DNA of 64,000 nucleotides. Origin: Stomoxys calcitrans (taxonomy: Eukaryota > Arthropoda > Insecta > Diptera > Muscidae). Positions within the stretch are counted from its first letter, which is position 1, and each line of letters starts with the position of its first letter. The stretch covers positions 1,240,001 through 1,304,000 of the forward strand of contig NC_081556.1 of NCBI RefSeq assembly GCF_963082655.1. Direction: 5' to 3'. Positions 45,550 through 58,849 of the stretch are shown here, piece by piece. The notes beneath the pieces were generated by a model that did not search any database, had not been told where the DNA came from, and saw only the letters and a program-made list of their open reading frames with translations. A program made the translations under genes and the position numbers.

Positions 45550-47200
45550 TAACAATCCCAGATCGTGTGTCTCTTTTATATTGCGAAAGGAATAATGGAT
45601 TTTCTGCAGCTTTGCATTTGGATTTTTAGTTTGCCACAATGTTCGCCTTAGAAATATGATAGCATAAAATTTAACAAATATTTGCTCTTCGGCATTGTCA
45701 TTTGTGTTGTAGCATAATCAAAATCAGTTCTCTTTGTTAACATTCTTGAATAATACAATGCTTAAGTTTGTGATTACAAGTCTGTTTCCATTATATTGAT
45801 AGAATTTTTGTTAATATCGATTACAAATGTTTGGCAATGCTTAAAGTCATTTAAATTGCCCTGTTATTCTCAATGTTTACAAAAGCACATCTTAGTATAG
45901 ACATGCCGTTGGAGAAGGGGGGTGGAGGTGGCACTCATTCCTCAGCAACTACAAAAGTTTCGTGACAAATGCGAACGGAGAACAAATGAAACTCCCCAGA
46001 GGCATTTTAATTAAATAATGCCTAGGCTATTAATGTGTGTAAGTATGTGTATGGGTATTTGTTGTTCTGTGCCATGTCCCTTGGCCTGCAATTCTCAAAC
46101 CATCTTCGCTACCACCATGCTTCATTGTCACAGCAAATGCAAAGAGCAACCGACCCCCTGCAATCGAGAGTTGCTTTTTCGAACACTATTTTGGCAGCAT
46201 TTGAAAAAGAATAAAATTAAAAAGAGAGATAGATGGCAGTGCGCATGTTTTGCATACGAAAAAATCAAAACATAAAGAATCCTTTGCATATTCTCATCTA
46301 TTGTGGGGGGGGGAGAGAGAGAGAGACGAAGAGCGATTTTTTCCGTGAGAGATTTTTTGTGAGTGCTTGTTTTCTTTTCTGGCTGTTTGCTGTTTGTTGA
46401 TATTTGCATTACTTTGAGGGAATTTGAAATAAAAAAAACAAATTTTTGGCACTTAAAGTGTGTCGTGGGTACATACATCCAATGCCATATATGTATGAAT
46501 CTGTAAGAAAACACCATGGCTTTCTTTAACAATGGTTTTTTCGTAACAATCGTTTCATGCTCTGCAAAAGGGCCCCCATCCAAGACACCCACACCCACAC
46601 CCACTTGGGAGTCAACAAGAAAGAAAACGAGATGTTGTCCCTGATAAAATACAATATTTTGTTAAGAGAAATCAATTCAACAACTGAATGTTTCTTTTTA
46701 ATTGTTAATAATTGTGAAATTATTTAACAACACATACGTACAACAACAACACCTCTTGAACTCAACTCAGTAATTGTTGTCATTCTTTAGTCATAATACA
46801 ACAACAAAGCCGACAAAGTTGAGAAAACTGTTAAAGATTTCCTTGTTATTTTTTATCCGCTACCTCTTGGGGAGGGTGGGGGAAATTTGCACAATTTCAT
46901 GGCATTTTCAGTTATGCATTTCTGCTCCGTTGCCTTATAGACTATTTTTTTATAAATAAATGCATTGTTATTACTTGGTCTGTGCAAAAGTGAATATACA
47001 GGGCTACAGGTAGACCTCACTTGCCTCAAGCTTTGTCTAAGCAGAAGAAAATTTTGTATGCAAGCTTGGTGGACAGCCACGAGATCCGTTTTAAAAATTC
47101 TGCATAATTGTCCAAAACTTAAGCGTTTTTCATATAAGCGTTTTACGATACGTTTACTACTCTCAAAACCCTTTCACTTAAGTCCCCCAATTGTAATGAT
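45550..47200. other. Repeat-poor stretch, no gene seen
   Basis: AT-rich DNA with a (GA)n run at about 46307-46327 and (ACCCAC)n near 46590-46603. The 158-codon minus-strand frame at 46128-46604 has low-complexity composition and no domain, so it is not called. Confidence 0.5.
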
Positions 47201-47235
47201 AGTTTTATATATCTTTTTTTTCTCGTAATCAACAC

Positions 47236-48790
47236 TCAGGGGATGTCCCTACCCACATTCCGACAATGTTGAAGAGAAGCAATAGAGTTGAATACCCTAC
47301 TGTCCCCAATCAATACCATCGCCGTCCGCTGAACCCGTTCAAGCAGTTCCAAGGATGTCTTTGGAGCTCCTGCCCATATATGAGAGTTATACACCATCTT
47401 AGGCCTAATGTAGGTAGCATAGATATTAAGAAGATCAGAAGAGGTGAAATATTTCTTGCACCGCTTAAGAAGGCTCAAACACTTCAATTCTTCTTTCGGC
47501 ACCTCGAATACGTGTTTTGACCAAAGGACATCACACTGTATCTTCATGCCCAGAACATCAAGAGCAAAGAATATCTGAGCCATCGAATTTTATACACCTT
47601 CAATCACGGCGAGTATTTGATTGCTAAACGGCAGGGAAGAATTTCCTTCAAACATTTTAGCCAGTAGATTAGCCTTATCAACCGGGTTAATGAATAACTG
47701 GGCATATTTAGCAAGACTTGCTCTTTTTACGAATGACCAAAATTATCTTATATCCCCTCAAAGAAGCAATAACTCTAGCTCTTAGACGCTGTTCTTAAAT
47801 AAACTTGTCCAAGTACTTTGGCACACGAAGTTCTTGCCTGTTTGCGTAGCATTCCCGTATTGGAATGCTTGTTTAGACGCCAAATGCATTCTCTTTTGAT
47901 ATGAAAGCATCTCTGCATGCCCGTTTAAACCAAATTTTATCACTTGATTTAACCGATAAATTCCTAGTCGAGAAGAATCTCATTCCTATTATTATTACAC
48001 CTTCCACCATTTCAGCAGCAGCATTTACGTTACCGTCTAGAAACCAAAGAATCCAATTAAAATGCTGGAAAATTTCTTTGAGCTCGGCCAAATGTGCTCT
48101 TTCTTATACAAATTGAACTCCTGAGGGCTGGAGAAGAGGCGGCGCGAAGAAGAGGCGGCGTACTTCTCAGGATGCGAAGTTAAAAAAAGATCAAGAGTGT
48201 CATTCTGGTGCCCGCCGACACATGAAATATGTGTCGCTTCATTCAATTGTTGCGTCAGTCCATTCTGCGTGGCGAAATGCTCGGCGTACTGATCCTGCGG
48301 AGTTGTTTGTCCCGAATGGGAAAGCCAAGAGGAGTTATGAACATTGAAATCGCCAACTAAAACGACTTCATTATCAGGACAATCCTCTAAAATCGTAGTA
48401 ATTGGGTCAGAAAGGGAGTCAAAGCCACATAGAAAGCCTGCCTTTACGAGTTTTGACTTCTATATAAAAATCCAAAGTAAAGTACGTGTGTTTCAATCCT
48501 AAATTTAACCCAAAGGGAGCTTAATTGCGGATCTAGTGAGCCCAAGTGTTGCTGCCTCTAGAACATTATATCATTACGTACATATAACACAAGGCCCCTG
48601 TGGGGAAAGAAGAGAGATAGAGTGTGATACCCTGGAATGTGAAAATTCTGTGGATTTGAATCTTCACCCACCTGGGTTTCACATAAAGCGAGGACATCAG
48701 GTCAATGATAATTAACATGGGAATATACCGCGAAAAAGTTCGAACGTAACACTCGTATCTTGGCAAAATGTATTCCAAACTCATCAATCA
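47236..48790 (-). mobile_element. Endonuclease-RT LINE remnant (family C), RT core deleted
   Basis: On the minus strand, about 48230-48385 reads as the AP endonuclease centre: NEVVLVGDFNVHNSSWLSHS, then HQNDTLDLFLTSHPEKY. 47600-47700 reads DKANLLAKMFEGNSSLPFSN. The frame 47236-47583 is the RT C-terminus (VLWSKHVFEVPKEELK, SSDLLNIYATYIRPKMVYNS, HIWAGAPKTSLELLERVQR). The RT catalytic core, present in the sister copy at 58.1-58.7 kb, is missing between these parts. Dead copy. Confidence 0.82.
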
Positions 48791-48799
48791 TTGTGATAA

Positions 48800-51540
48800 T
48801 CAGTGATATTAAAAGTTATCATTTGGCAGGCGTTAAGCACCCCATTACAAATTTGACTTTAATAATTGCTCTTGAATGGCAATATCGGACTTTTTTGAAA
48901 ATTTGGGTAAGGGGGGTGGGTCCGCCTGCTTCAGGTATCAAAAAATTAACAAACCAAAAAATTTTTTTTTTTTATAAAACTCCATCAAATTTAAATTTCA
49001 CTGAAAATTTGTTTCAAATTTAACTTCCATAGAAATGTGTCGTTATTTTTTATTGATATCAGTCGTTATTTTGTATTGAAAATTTTATATATACAACTTT
49101 GATCCATATTTGTGGAAATATTGTTTTTTTTATCATGTATTCATTAATTCAATCTTATAAGGGTTATCCGCAAATGTTTTGTCTAGGGATTTTTTTAAAA
49201 ACTATACAAATGTGAAAATGTATTGAAAATTGATTCACTAATGATCATTGGTAAACTACTTAGAAGGCCTACCAATAATCCTCTACCAGATCATCTTTTA
49301 TCCTCAATTTCTGTACTTGATTTGATAAATACTTCATGAATACGCACTTGAAATTTTTGGTTTATAAGACTTATTTGTACCCTTTTTTATGCCATCCAAG
49401 TGTGCACTTTGGAGACCCTTTTGCCGATACAGCCTAATACATGTGCGTATTTGTAGGTGTAGGGTAACCCACAATATATCCGCATGTTGGATATGTTGAA
49501 AAGTTGATTGAACCCATGAATTAAGGTTCACATGTATAGACATCTGTGTGTACATATGAATGTATGTGGCTATGGCTGAATGTACACAGAGAACGGAGCA
49601 CGAATAAATATGGCCAATAACGACAGCACCCAGTGAATTGGTGTTTACATACATTCAGATCAAGACCTTAAGCTGGGTTAAGCAAAGTATTTCCCTGAGC
49701 AGGTGGTAATCATAGAATTTCCAAATCTAACATTTTATTAATTTAAAGAAAATGTAAAAATTTATAATTTTAAAATAAAACTTAAAAAAAAAATCAACAT
49801 TAGGATAAGAAATCAAAAATTGTATTAAAAATAAAGAAAATCTTTTAATAAAAATGGTTGTTGGTTAACGGTTTATGACGAATCATGGGCCAACACTGGT
49901 ATTCACAGAACTCAAAACAGTTTTATAGTAGGTTTATTTGACAGTTTTATATAGGAAACCTTTCCAATAAGCCTACTTTAACTCTATTTTAAGTTTTGTG
50001 ATTATGGGCATAAGAATATATGTTTTAAAAAAAATCGTTTATTATAATTTTTTCCAACTTACATTTTTACAAAAACGAAAGCTTATAACCATTTTTAATT
50101 ATTAGTGACTAATTAAAAAAATAGCATTTCAATGGATTTGGTTTCCAACACCTGGTATATAACCCACTCTAACATCTGGAAGCCAAATAGTCCCTTAATA
50201 GACCACACTTTAATACTTGAATACGACATTAAACGTGTGTATTTGGTTAGGGAAGTGGAAGTGGGAAGGGGAAACAATTAAACAAAGTGAGTGAGTGTAA
50301 TACATATTTGAACACATGTCTCCAAGAAAGTCCTGTTTATTTATTTACAAGTCCTTATTATTGCCCACTTGTGAATCAATTCCGTTGGCCGTGGACATTT
50401 TCGTATGCCATTAGAGCGACTATTTTCAATTCACTTCGAATTGTGTGTGGTCAAAATCCAATACATCACAAAAGCGCAATACCCACATGTTTTCAACTCC
50501 CTCAATCTCACAACAATTTTTCGCCAAACGCCACTTGCCATGGCAACGTTTGTGTGAAAAGCAGTAACAATTTCCCTGAAAATTAGCGTTTTTTTGGTAT
50601 GAAATATTGCCATGATTCATTACTTCACCTACAATGGGAGTGTGTGAATTAGGTTGCCATTGTTTGGAGCAAACAAAAGCCTTCTCCCATAGAAGGCTGA
50701 GATATGGTCACACGCAACTCGGCCTAAGATGTAATTGGCCAGATTGGTGTTTCTTTAGATGTATTGCAAAAAGTGTTACACTTGAAATAGCGGCTAGCGC
50801 CTAGCCTTTGGCCAAAAACGTGTTTTTTTGTTTTGAAAACCATCATCACCAACAAACATGCCTTGTGTTAATCGTTGCTTATAAACACGGAAATGATGAG
50901 TTTTTTGTTGCGTTTATAGATTGAAGACTACTCAAACCGTTGCCGGCCATGTGTTACCAAAATTAGAAAATTCATTAAAATTTACCCAACGCTTAAAGGC
51001 TTTTGGCAACAACTTTCTGTCAGATGTGTTCTTAAAATGTTTGTTTTTTTCTTGTTACACATTAACTCATAGGTGTCTAATCTGTTCACTCCTTTTTAAG
51101 TTGAATTTGATTTAAATAATTTTAACTGTTTATTTATTTCATATGCTAATTATTGGATTTATTGTAAGCAAACAAAATTCGGCATGTTTTTAGACAAACA
51201 ACCGTTCGAGCAAGATTTTGGTAAGGCAAACCACTCAGACATCCATAAAGCATAAATTTCAAGTATAGCCATAAAATTCTGGGATATTTATTTCTATGGA
51301 AAATTTTGTGAAAATATGAAAATATTCTATTAAAATTTTATTTGCATTGAACATCTAGGCGACATTTGATATTCATCGAAAATATTTATCAAAATTAAAA
51401 TTCTATAGAAATTTTTGTCACACTCTGATTTTTGTGGAAATTTTAGTCAAAAGTTATTTAATAAAGAATTTTGCACAAAATATAAAAATAATTTCACAAA
51501 ATTTAAGTTTTTTGTTATCTCTTTAGAATTTTTTTTTATA
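48800..51540. other. Mostly repeat-poor stretch, no gene seen
   Basis: 48830-48935 carries a scrap of the G-rich dispersed repeat (GGTAAGGGGGGTGGGTCC-like). The rest, including 49.0-51.5 kb, is AT-rich without recognised coding or RNA features. Confidence 0.45.
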
Positions 51541-51559
51541 TTCTCCTTCCATAGAAAAA

Positions 51560-52515
51560 AATTAGCATGCTATATGTGTTAGTTACAAGATTTCCTTCTT
51601 TGTCTCTGCAGGGGGAAGTGCCGGTACCAAAGCCATCGGTTTGATGTTTAATTCTTTGGTGTAATTTCCGGACTTCATTCCGACTCATGTACATCTCAAT
51701 TCGCTCACACTCACGTCTTTCCATTTTCATTTTCTTTCTGCGAAAAAGACGTTTCTCGTCTCTCCCTTTCTACCGATACTTCTCCTTCATCTGGGTTGCT
51801 CTATATGCCGCATTCTTGGCTTCAGTAGCATCTCGACACTCTTGGTCGAAGGCTTCCGGTACCCAAGTATGGATTTAGCGGCATTTTCCATGGAGAGGGC
51901 AATGGTTTGCCACTGTACCATTATATCATCGGGACAAGGAGTGCTCTTATCAAGCAGTTGGGTCAGTCGAGTGAAGTATACCGTTACCATCTGTTGTGTT
52001 TGCAGCTTTTGTATGTCCAGCTTCCGTGCAGTGTCAGGTCGTACCCTCCTCGCCATGTTCAAAAGGGTGCGAACTCTTGCTGCAACAAGGTAATGATCCA
52101 AATCTATATTCACTCCACGGATCGATCGTACATCTAACACTCAGAACGTGATCAATTTAGTTCCTCGTGTTTTGATCGGGTGACAGCCATGTGGCTTTGT
52201 GAATATTTTTATGTTGAAATCTGGTGTTGCTAACTACCAGCGAAATCTATTAGCCTCAACCCATTATCGGACGTGAAGGCTGTTGGACCAAATATATTTT
52301 CCTTCCCTATTTTCGCATTAAAATCTCCCAGAACGATTTTAATATCATGGGCGGTGCAGCGGTCATATTCTCTATCTAGGCGCTCGTAGAAAATATCCTT
52401 GGTATGCTCGACCTTGTCTTCCGTCGGGGCATGGGCACAAATAAGGCCGAAGTTGAAGAATTTGGCTTTTATGCGGATTGTGGCTAGCCTCTCATCCACC
52501 GGAGTAAAGCTTGAG
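51560..52515 (-). mobile_element. RTE-like LINE endonuclease fragment
   Basis: On the minus strand, frame 52230-52499 holds an APE-type endonuclease (FGLICAHAPTEDKVEHTKD, KIVLGDFNAKIGKENIFGP). Frame 51787-52140 holds the endonuclease end and linker (VDLDHYLVAARVRT region, RPDTARKLDIQKLQTQQ). Frame 51536-51730 holds the pre-RT segment (KHQTDGFGTGTSPCRDKEGN). The sequence resembles proteins often mis-annotated as craniofacial development protein 2-like, which derive from RTE elements. Frameshifts separate the pieces. Confidence 0.82.
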
Positions 52516-52842
52516 ACAAGGTATTTCAGTCTCCTACAGGTGGAATAGCCTAAGAAAAACTGGCACTCACATGTTTTAATATTTGTACAGGGTGCGGCAG
52601 AGAAACTTACTTATTTGAAAAAGCTCCCGAGGGGTGAGTTGAGGGTCGAGAGAGGAAAATCCCAAGTTCAAATCTCTCTCCAAACAGTTGCCATCGTCCT
52701 CTAGTCTAGAGAGCATCGGGCTTTCGCCATAGCGAGCTTTTTTTGTAAGGATCGCTCAGTTGTTGCTACACAAAGTGCCTTCCGCGCTCACTTTGAAATT
52801 TCTTCTTACAGACTCGTTCCTGGCCGTAATTCGATCTTTTAG

Positions 52843-53615
52843 CAGGGATGGAAATTATTAATTATGAAATGGTACTTAAAAGGTACTTTTTGGATCGAAA
52901 GAGTACTTTTTTCCTGTACAAAGATTCCAAAATTTTCAATTTTTGTTTGCCTGTTAGGGTAAGGATCATTGTTTCGTGGTGTCTTCATTTCTCTTTCGAT
53001 ACAAGCTTAATGATCGATTTTTCTACAGAAGTGAGATTTCATCAGCGATGAAATTTTTTGTACATTGACAGTAAAAAACTTCTCCCCGAGGAGGTGTCAC
53101 AGCGCGCACGCCATTCGGACTCGGCAATAAAAAGGACATCCCTTATCATTGAGCTGAAACTTGAATCGAACAGCACTCATTGATATGTGAGAAGTTTCCT
53201 CTTTCCCCAAAAATATAGATCGATCGGTACTATATGATATCTGAATTTTGGAAGGAAATCACGAATCTCATATAGAAACTAGGAGACAAGTGTCAGGGCC
53301 CCCTTTCTAGAGGCGAAATTAGTCAATTAAGGCGGCTAAATATAAACTGATATTGCCCCTTACAATCGCCAAATGATCCGCGTAAGGGAAATTTGACAGA
53401 CGGACAGATATGATTCGAGCAATTGACAAGTGAATATCCCTATTTTATCGTGGCTTGTTGCTTAAAGTTCTAATCAAGGCTCGAAAACATTCGAATTGTT
53501 CGAAAAATTCGTAGTGCTTGCAAAAGGTACTGATTCGGTCGCGGGGGTACTACGATACTCCTCGTGTGGAAAGAGTATGGAACAAAGTACTAAAGTACTG
53601 ACTTTTCCATCCCTG
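52843..53615. mobile_element. Non-autonomous hAT-like element
   Basis: Starts CAGGGATGGAAA and ends TTTCCATCCCTG, a short perfect terminal inverted repeat of the CAGG.ATGG type common in hAT elements. Both ends carry GTACTTTT/AAAGTACT-rich subterminal sequence. It has no transposase frame. The adjacent 8-bp sequences (TCTTTTAG and TTCTGCAG) match at only 4 of 8 positions, so a target duplication is not confirmed. A SINE fragment lies inside. Confidence 0.7.
53071..53201 (+). mobile_element. SINE fragment nested in the hAT-like element
   Basis: ACTTCTCCCCGAGGAGGTGT, CGCCATTCGGACTCGGC and TGATATGTGAGAAGTTTCC match the 3' body of the SINE at 26.6 kb. The tRNA-like head is absent. Confidence 0.75.
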
Positions 53616-53619
53616 TTCT

Positions 53620-54360
53620 GCAGCGGTTCAACTCATTTGTATGTATGTTTTTTTTTTGCATTGTTGTTGTTTAATAATTGACATATAAAAGACAAATCAC
53701 TTTTAGTTAATCTTTTGATAGTCTCCGCCACCACCAGCAGCAGCAGCAGCAGCTCATCTTTTTGCACGCTATTTGCAAAAGTCATAAATTATTCCATACC
53801 GAACTGGTGTTTACTGGTCGGAATTTACTTTAAATGAAATCTTCAACCTCTCGCCAACAATTTGATTTAATTCAATTGATAATGTTATTTTCCTCATAAA
53901 AACACAATCAAAGACATGTGGTTGAGTGTATGTGTGTGTGGGAGAGGTGACCAGTATCTAAGAATAGACAATGGACAGGCATACAGTGCATAAGAACTAA
54001 CCGGACTCCTGTATGCATTGTCTGGCTTGCGCTACGCTACTGCAACAGCTCTCTGACTTCATAAATATTTATAGGTCGGTAATGAATTAATTTAAACCGT
54101 AAAGAATTTTTAGATTTTAAATAAGGCACAATTAATTCCTCATATATGATTGAATATGAAGCCAAAAAGAGCAAAAATAGAGATAGAGATGCATGTGAGC
54201 GTTGATAGTCAAGGCAAATAAAAATGATTAATTTGGAGCAAATAATTGAAGCATCAGGCGAACAGAACAAAAAAAAAACCATTAATTTGTGAAAAAGATT
54301 CACTAGCATTTATTGGAAGATTCATGGGTCGATGCCGGCAACGAACTTTTTGTACAGTAT
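53620..54360. other. No gene seen
   Basis: Contains a short (CAG)n run at 53730-53752 and AT-rich sequence. No supported coding frame. Confidence 0.5.
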
Positions 54361-54377
54361 ATGGGAAAAAACACAAA

Positions 54378-55405
54378 CAAGTAACTAAGTTCGGCTGGGC
54401 AGAATCTTATATACCCTCCACCATGGATCGCATTTGTCAAGTTCTTTAAATGACATTTTCAAACAGAAAATCCTCCAAAATTTCAGGCAAATCGAATAAT
54501 AATTGCGCCCTCCAAAGGCTCAAAACGTCAGACTAGGAGATCGGTTTATATGGCAGCAACATCAGATTACATACCGATTTAGACCCAAACACTACGGGCA
54601 AAATTTCGGCCAAATCGAAAAAGAATTGCGCCCTCTAGGAGCTCAAGAAGTCAAGATCCAAGATCGGTTTATATGGCAGCTATATCAGGTTATGGACCGA
54701 TATAAACAATACTTAGTACAGTTGTTGGAAGTCATAATGAAACACGTCATGCTAAATTTCTGCCAAATCCAATATGAATTGCTCCCTCTAGAGGCTCAAG
54801 AAGTCTAATCAGGGGATCGGCTTATATGGCGGTTATATCATGTTATGGACTGATTCAGACTATACTTTGCACAGTCGTTAGGAGTCATACCAGAACACTT
54901 CATGCTAAATTTCAGCCCTCTAGAAGCTCTAAAATCAAGACCTAAGTCAAAGTCATAGCGAAACACGTTATGCAAAATTTCAGCCAAATCAGCCATTCCC
55001 TCTAGAGGCTTGAGTAGTCTAATCGGGAGATCGACTTATATGGCGGTTATATCACGTTATGGACTGATTTAGACTATACTTGGCACAGTCGTTGGGAGAC
55101 ATACCAGAACACTTCATGCTAAAAATCAGCCCTCTAGAAGCTCTAAAATCAAGACCTAAGGTCGGTTTATATGGCAGCTATATCAAAACATGGACCGATT
55201 TGGCCCATTTACAATCCAAACCAACCTACACTAATGAGAAGTATTTGTGTTCTTCGAAAGTTAGCGAGCTTTCGATAGACGGACATGGCTAGATCGACTT
55301 AGAATGTCATAACGATCAAGAATATATACACTTTATGGGGTCTTAGACCGAGCTACAAACAGAGTGATGAAATTAGTATACCCCCATCCCATGGTTAGGG
55401 TATAA
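54378..55405 (+). repeat. Dispersed repeat, multi-unit copy
   Basis: Starts TAACTAAGTTCGGCTGGGC (about 54381), with TATATACCCTCCACCATGG. Four or five units with AGATCGGTTTATATGGCAGC and GGACCGATT follow. It closes with GACGGACATGGCTAGATCG (about 55280) and CCCCCATCCCATGGTTAGGG (55381-55400). Both ends are recognisable, so this may be a near-complete member of about 1.0 kb. Confidence 0.8.
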
Positions 55406-55564
55406 AAATAGTTAAAAAAAAATATTTTTAGCAAAATTTTTTCTACTAAGTCAAAATTTTATACAATTTTCTCCAAAAACTAAATTTAATAAAAGTTTCT
55501 AAACAAGTCAAGTTTAAAAAAACTTCTCTTAAGAAAAAATTTCAATAAAATTTAAAATATTTAA

Positions 55565-55870
55565 ATTTCGGCCCTTCTGCATAGCTCGTTCGGATCCTTA
55601 CCCCATAGAAGTATTATAACATCGCCTGCGTAGAAGACGGGTTCATATCCCTCCTCATTCAGCATCCGTAATAGGTCATTTATGGTGCCACTTTCTTCCT
55701 TATGCCATGGACAATTTATCCACCTGTTCCTTAGCATATGTTATATCCAGTCTCTATGGACCAGGTTCAACCGATACTGGTCTAAGGATTGGATCAGTGT
55801 GTCGGACCGCACATTGTTCCAATCCTTAGAGCAGTATCGGGTGGACCCGGTCCTTAGAGACTGGGTCCAA
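55565..55870 (-). mobile_element. LINE family B RT fragment with inverted duplication
   Basis: 55566-55810 matches 61166-61460 (TTCGGCCCTTCTGCATAGC, GTTCGGATCCT, CTTAGCATATG.T.TATCCAG), the RT segment upstream of the ADD motif. At its edge, 55747-55793 and 55818-55864 are 47-bp inverted copies (42 of 47 matching) separated by 24 bp. Confidence 0.8.
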
Positions 55871-55899
55871 ATTTCAACTACATTTTCTCTCAAAACAAA

Positions 55900-57640
55900 A
55901 ATGCCTACGAAAATTTCTTTTTTCTTGTATCTAGCAGTTTTTCGCCCCAATGTGGATGCATTGCAAAGCCTTAAACACAAAAAACCTCATTTAATTCACA
56001 TCCATCATAACAATGGAAATAGTTTAAGAATAAATTGATTACTTTAATTACAAAGCATGGGTTTGCTCCCAAATAGGTATGTCATTACTTCGTCAGAAGG
56101 CAAAATCACATCAACTCAACCAAATTTGTGGGTCATTGGTGAGTGATGGTGACAGTTTGTTAGCTCTAATTGCACAACACACACCATTTGTTTGGCTGAT
56201 AAAGAGGGGCGGGTATGCTTAAATATGGGCCATACGTTCCATATGAAAAGACCACAAAAGCCAAAAGAAACGCCAAAAAATAGTACAAACAAAAACACCA
56301 AAAACTACCCAAATGTACAAAATTGTGTAATTGTTCCAGGTAGTTAATCTCACATTACACAGCTAAATTAGCTTGACGCTAAATGACTGCAGGAGAGAGA
56401 GAGAGAGGGAGAGAACTCATCTCACACCACAAGCATCAAACGAACATTCCAATGATTTGTTACCACACATACTGTATCATCATAGGGCCACAAAGAAGAA
56501 ATAAAGAAGAGGTGGAAGGGTGAGAGGAAGAGAGAGAGACGAAAAACAAATACATAAATTTGCATAGCCGGAATTAATTACAAATCAACAAACTGTCTGA
56601 ATGTTAGACTACAGCGGCAACAGCAACAGATGAAGTCAGTGAGTCATTCCATAAAGACGGACGGACGGGCCCAAGTTGATAGTTGCGTTGAACTGTGCAC
56701 GGACGTGCTCGCTCGTACATATGGACAACGCAGAGACACAATTAATTTTACCCATATTGCCCTGCTTCTTTGCATGGTGTCAATTTTTAGGAGTGACATC
56801 GGTTTTGCTTATCTCGGCATGGGGAAACCCTCAACGCCTTACCATCAATGCTGTCTTCCAGAAGGCCTGTTTTTGGTTGTGTATAGGGGCCACGCATAGT
56901 GGTGGTGCATCATTTAGCTGCGAGTTGTAAAGATCCATTAACACTTAACACATTGCCCATCAGCAGGAGATGCAGATGTAGATGATGGAAGGGGATGATC
57001 TCTTAGCACCCAAGGCGTCAAGCTACAGAGCTCCCTTTAAATTTAAAATCGGTGACACATAACAAACGTAGCAACGCGCGCCTTGGCAGGGAATAATGAA
57101 CATTTATCCATAAAATTTAATTAAAAAAACAAATACATGCAACTCGACTAAACGAAAGTGGGGGATATACGTGAACACCCCACGCTAAGAAAATTTGCTT
57201 TCTAGACTTTAAAAGGCACGTTGCATGTCTGCTTGGTATACAAAATTAAAACATTTTAAAGGGACGGAAGAAGAACATTTTGAAAAAAAACAGAAATATT
57301 AAAAAATTAAAAACAAAAAGAAAATAAAAAATAAATTAAAAAAAAAATAATCGAGACAATAAATTGTACTAATAAAAAATAAAATTAAAAAAACTTTAAA
57401 AATAAATAAAAAATTTATAAAACCAATAAAAACATAAATAAAATAAATAAGTGGAGAAAAATTAATTAATTAATTAATATAGTAATAATAATAATTTAAT
57501 AAAATGAAATTATCATAAAAATTTTGTATAAAATCTTCATACAATTTTTAAAAGTAATGTAATCCAGGAGAAAAATCACACCTACAATCGAAACCAGATA
57601 AGTGAAAGGCTAAAAAACCATCAATTTGGTTGCACCTATA
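55900..57640. other. Repeat-poor stretch, no gene seen
   Basis: Contains (GA)n tracts at about 56393-56413 and 56530-56540 and a very A/T-rich stretch at 57270-57520. No recognisable coding sequence. Confidence 0.5.
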
Positions 57641-57752
57641 CGTAATTTTCAAATATAGACCGATCTGAACCTTATACGACACGGTTGTCGAAAAGCCTAA
57701 CACAACTCAATGTCCCAAATTTCAGGGAAATCGGATTATAAATGCGCAGGGA
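57640..57752 (+). repeat. Fragment of the 41-kb-type dispersed repeat
   Basis: AAATATAGACCGATCTGAACC and CAAATTTCAGGGAAATCGGA match the internal unit of 41.0-42.3 kb. Truncated where LINE family C begins. Confidence 0.75.
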
Positions 57753-58830
57753 TAAAAAGACGAATATCCCTGGAACACACACTGTCCACATTCCGATTAT
57801 GTTCAAGAGAAGCAAAAGAATTGGTTACTCTACTATCCCCAATCAACACCAACGCTCTCCGTTGAACCAGGTCAAGTAGCTCCAAGAATGATTTTAGAGC
57901 TCCTGCCCATATATGAGAGTTATATTCCATCCTCGGCCTGATGTAGGTAGTATAGATATTAAGAAGATCAGAAGAGGTGAAATACTTCCTGCACTGCTTA
58001 AGAAATCCCAAAGACTTGAATGCTTCTTTCGACACTTTGAATACATATTTTGACCAACGGAAATCAAATTCTATCTTCATGCCCAGAACATCAAGAGCAT
58101 CTGACAGGTCAATATTTGTGAGACAAGAAACAGCACTGCATTTTCTGTGCGTTTAAAGTCTACTCTGTTCATTCTACCCCACTCGGTAATGGCCAACAAA
58201 TTCTGGGAGAGGGTCTCATCCATAATGCGCCTCCTGTCCACAATTTCTTGAGGACTGGGCCTATGGCCGAATGAGTATGCATGACACAGACTACTGTCAT
58301 CGGCAAATGAGTAGACTGGATTCGAAGTCTGACCAAATAGATCATCAATGAAAATAAGAAAAATAGAAGGGGAAAGGACAGAGCCTTGTGGCACACCTTC
58401 GGTCAATGTAAACTCATCGGATGAGAACTCATCTACAACTCGTATAGTGCGATCTCTGAGAAAGCTCGATATAAATCGAACAAAGTTATTACCGACTTCA
58501 AAAGCGGCAAACTTTGATAAAAGTGCACCGTGCCAGAACCTATGAAATGCCTTGAAGATATCAAGAGCCACGACCTTACTCTCAGCAAACTGGAGGATAG
58601 AGCGACTCCAACGTTGTGACAGAAATGCCATTAAGTCTCCCGTGGAACCCATACTGTCTATCCCCATTGGACTCTAAGTATCTCACAGTATGATGGTTAA
58701 CCATACTCTCCATAACCTTGGAGAGCGCGGAGCATATCGTAATTGGCTGGTAGTTGGTAGGGTTGTTGAACTTGAGTCGTATAGGAGCAATGTTCCTCAG
58801 TACTCTTTAAAAGTCTTACACAACTATAAG
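57753..58830 (-). mobile_element. Endonuclease-RT LINE remnant (family C), RT domain
   Basis: Minus-strand frame 58077-58667 holds much of an RT domain: VVALDIFKAFHRFWHGALLS, EGVPQGSVLSPSIFL, and the catalytic box YSFADDSSLCH, with the two Asp residues kept. The next frame, 57736-58080, continues as the RT C-terminus (SSDLLNIYTTYIRPRMEYNS). One frameshift near 58080 separates them. The 5' part (endonuclease) is missing. This is the best-preserved RT in the window but still truncated. Confidence 0.85.
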
Positions 58831-58849
58831 CGAAAATTTAGTTTTACTG

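Noticed and set aside
46128..46604. 158-codon minus-strand open frame
   Set aside because: Low-complexity Lys/Ser/Pro composition over (ACCCAC)n and (GA)n tracts, with no recognisable domain.
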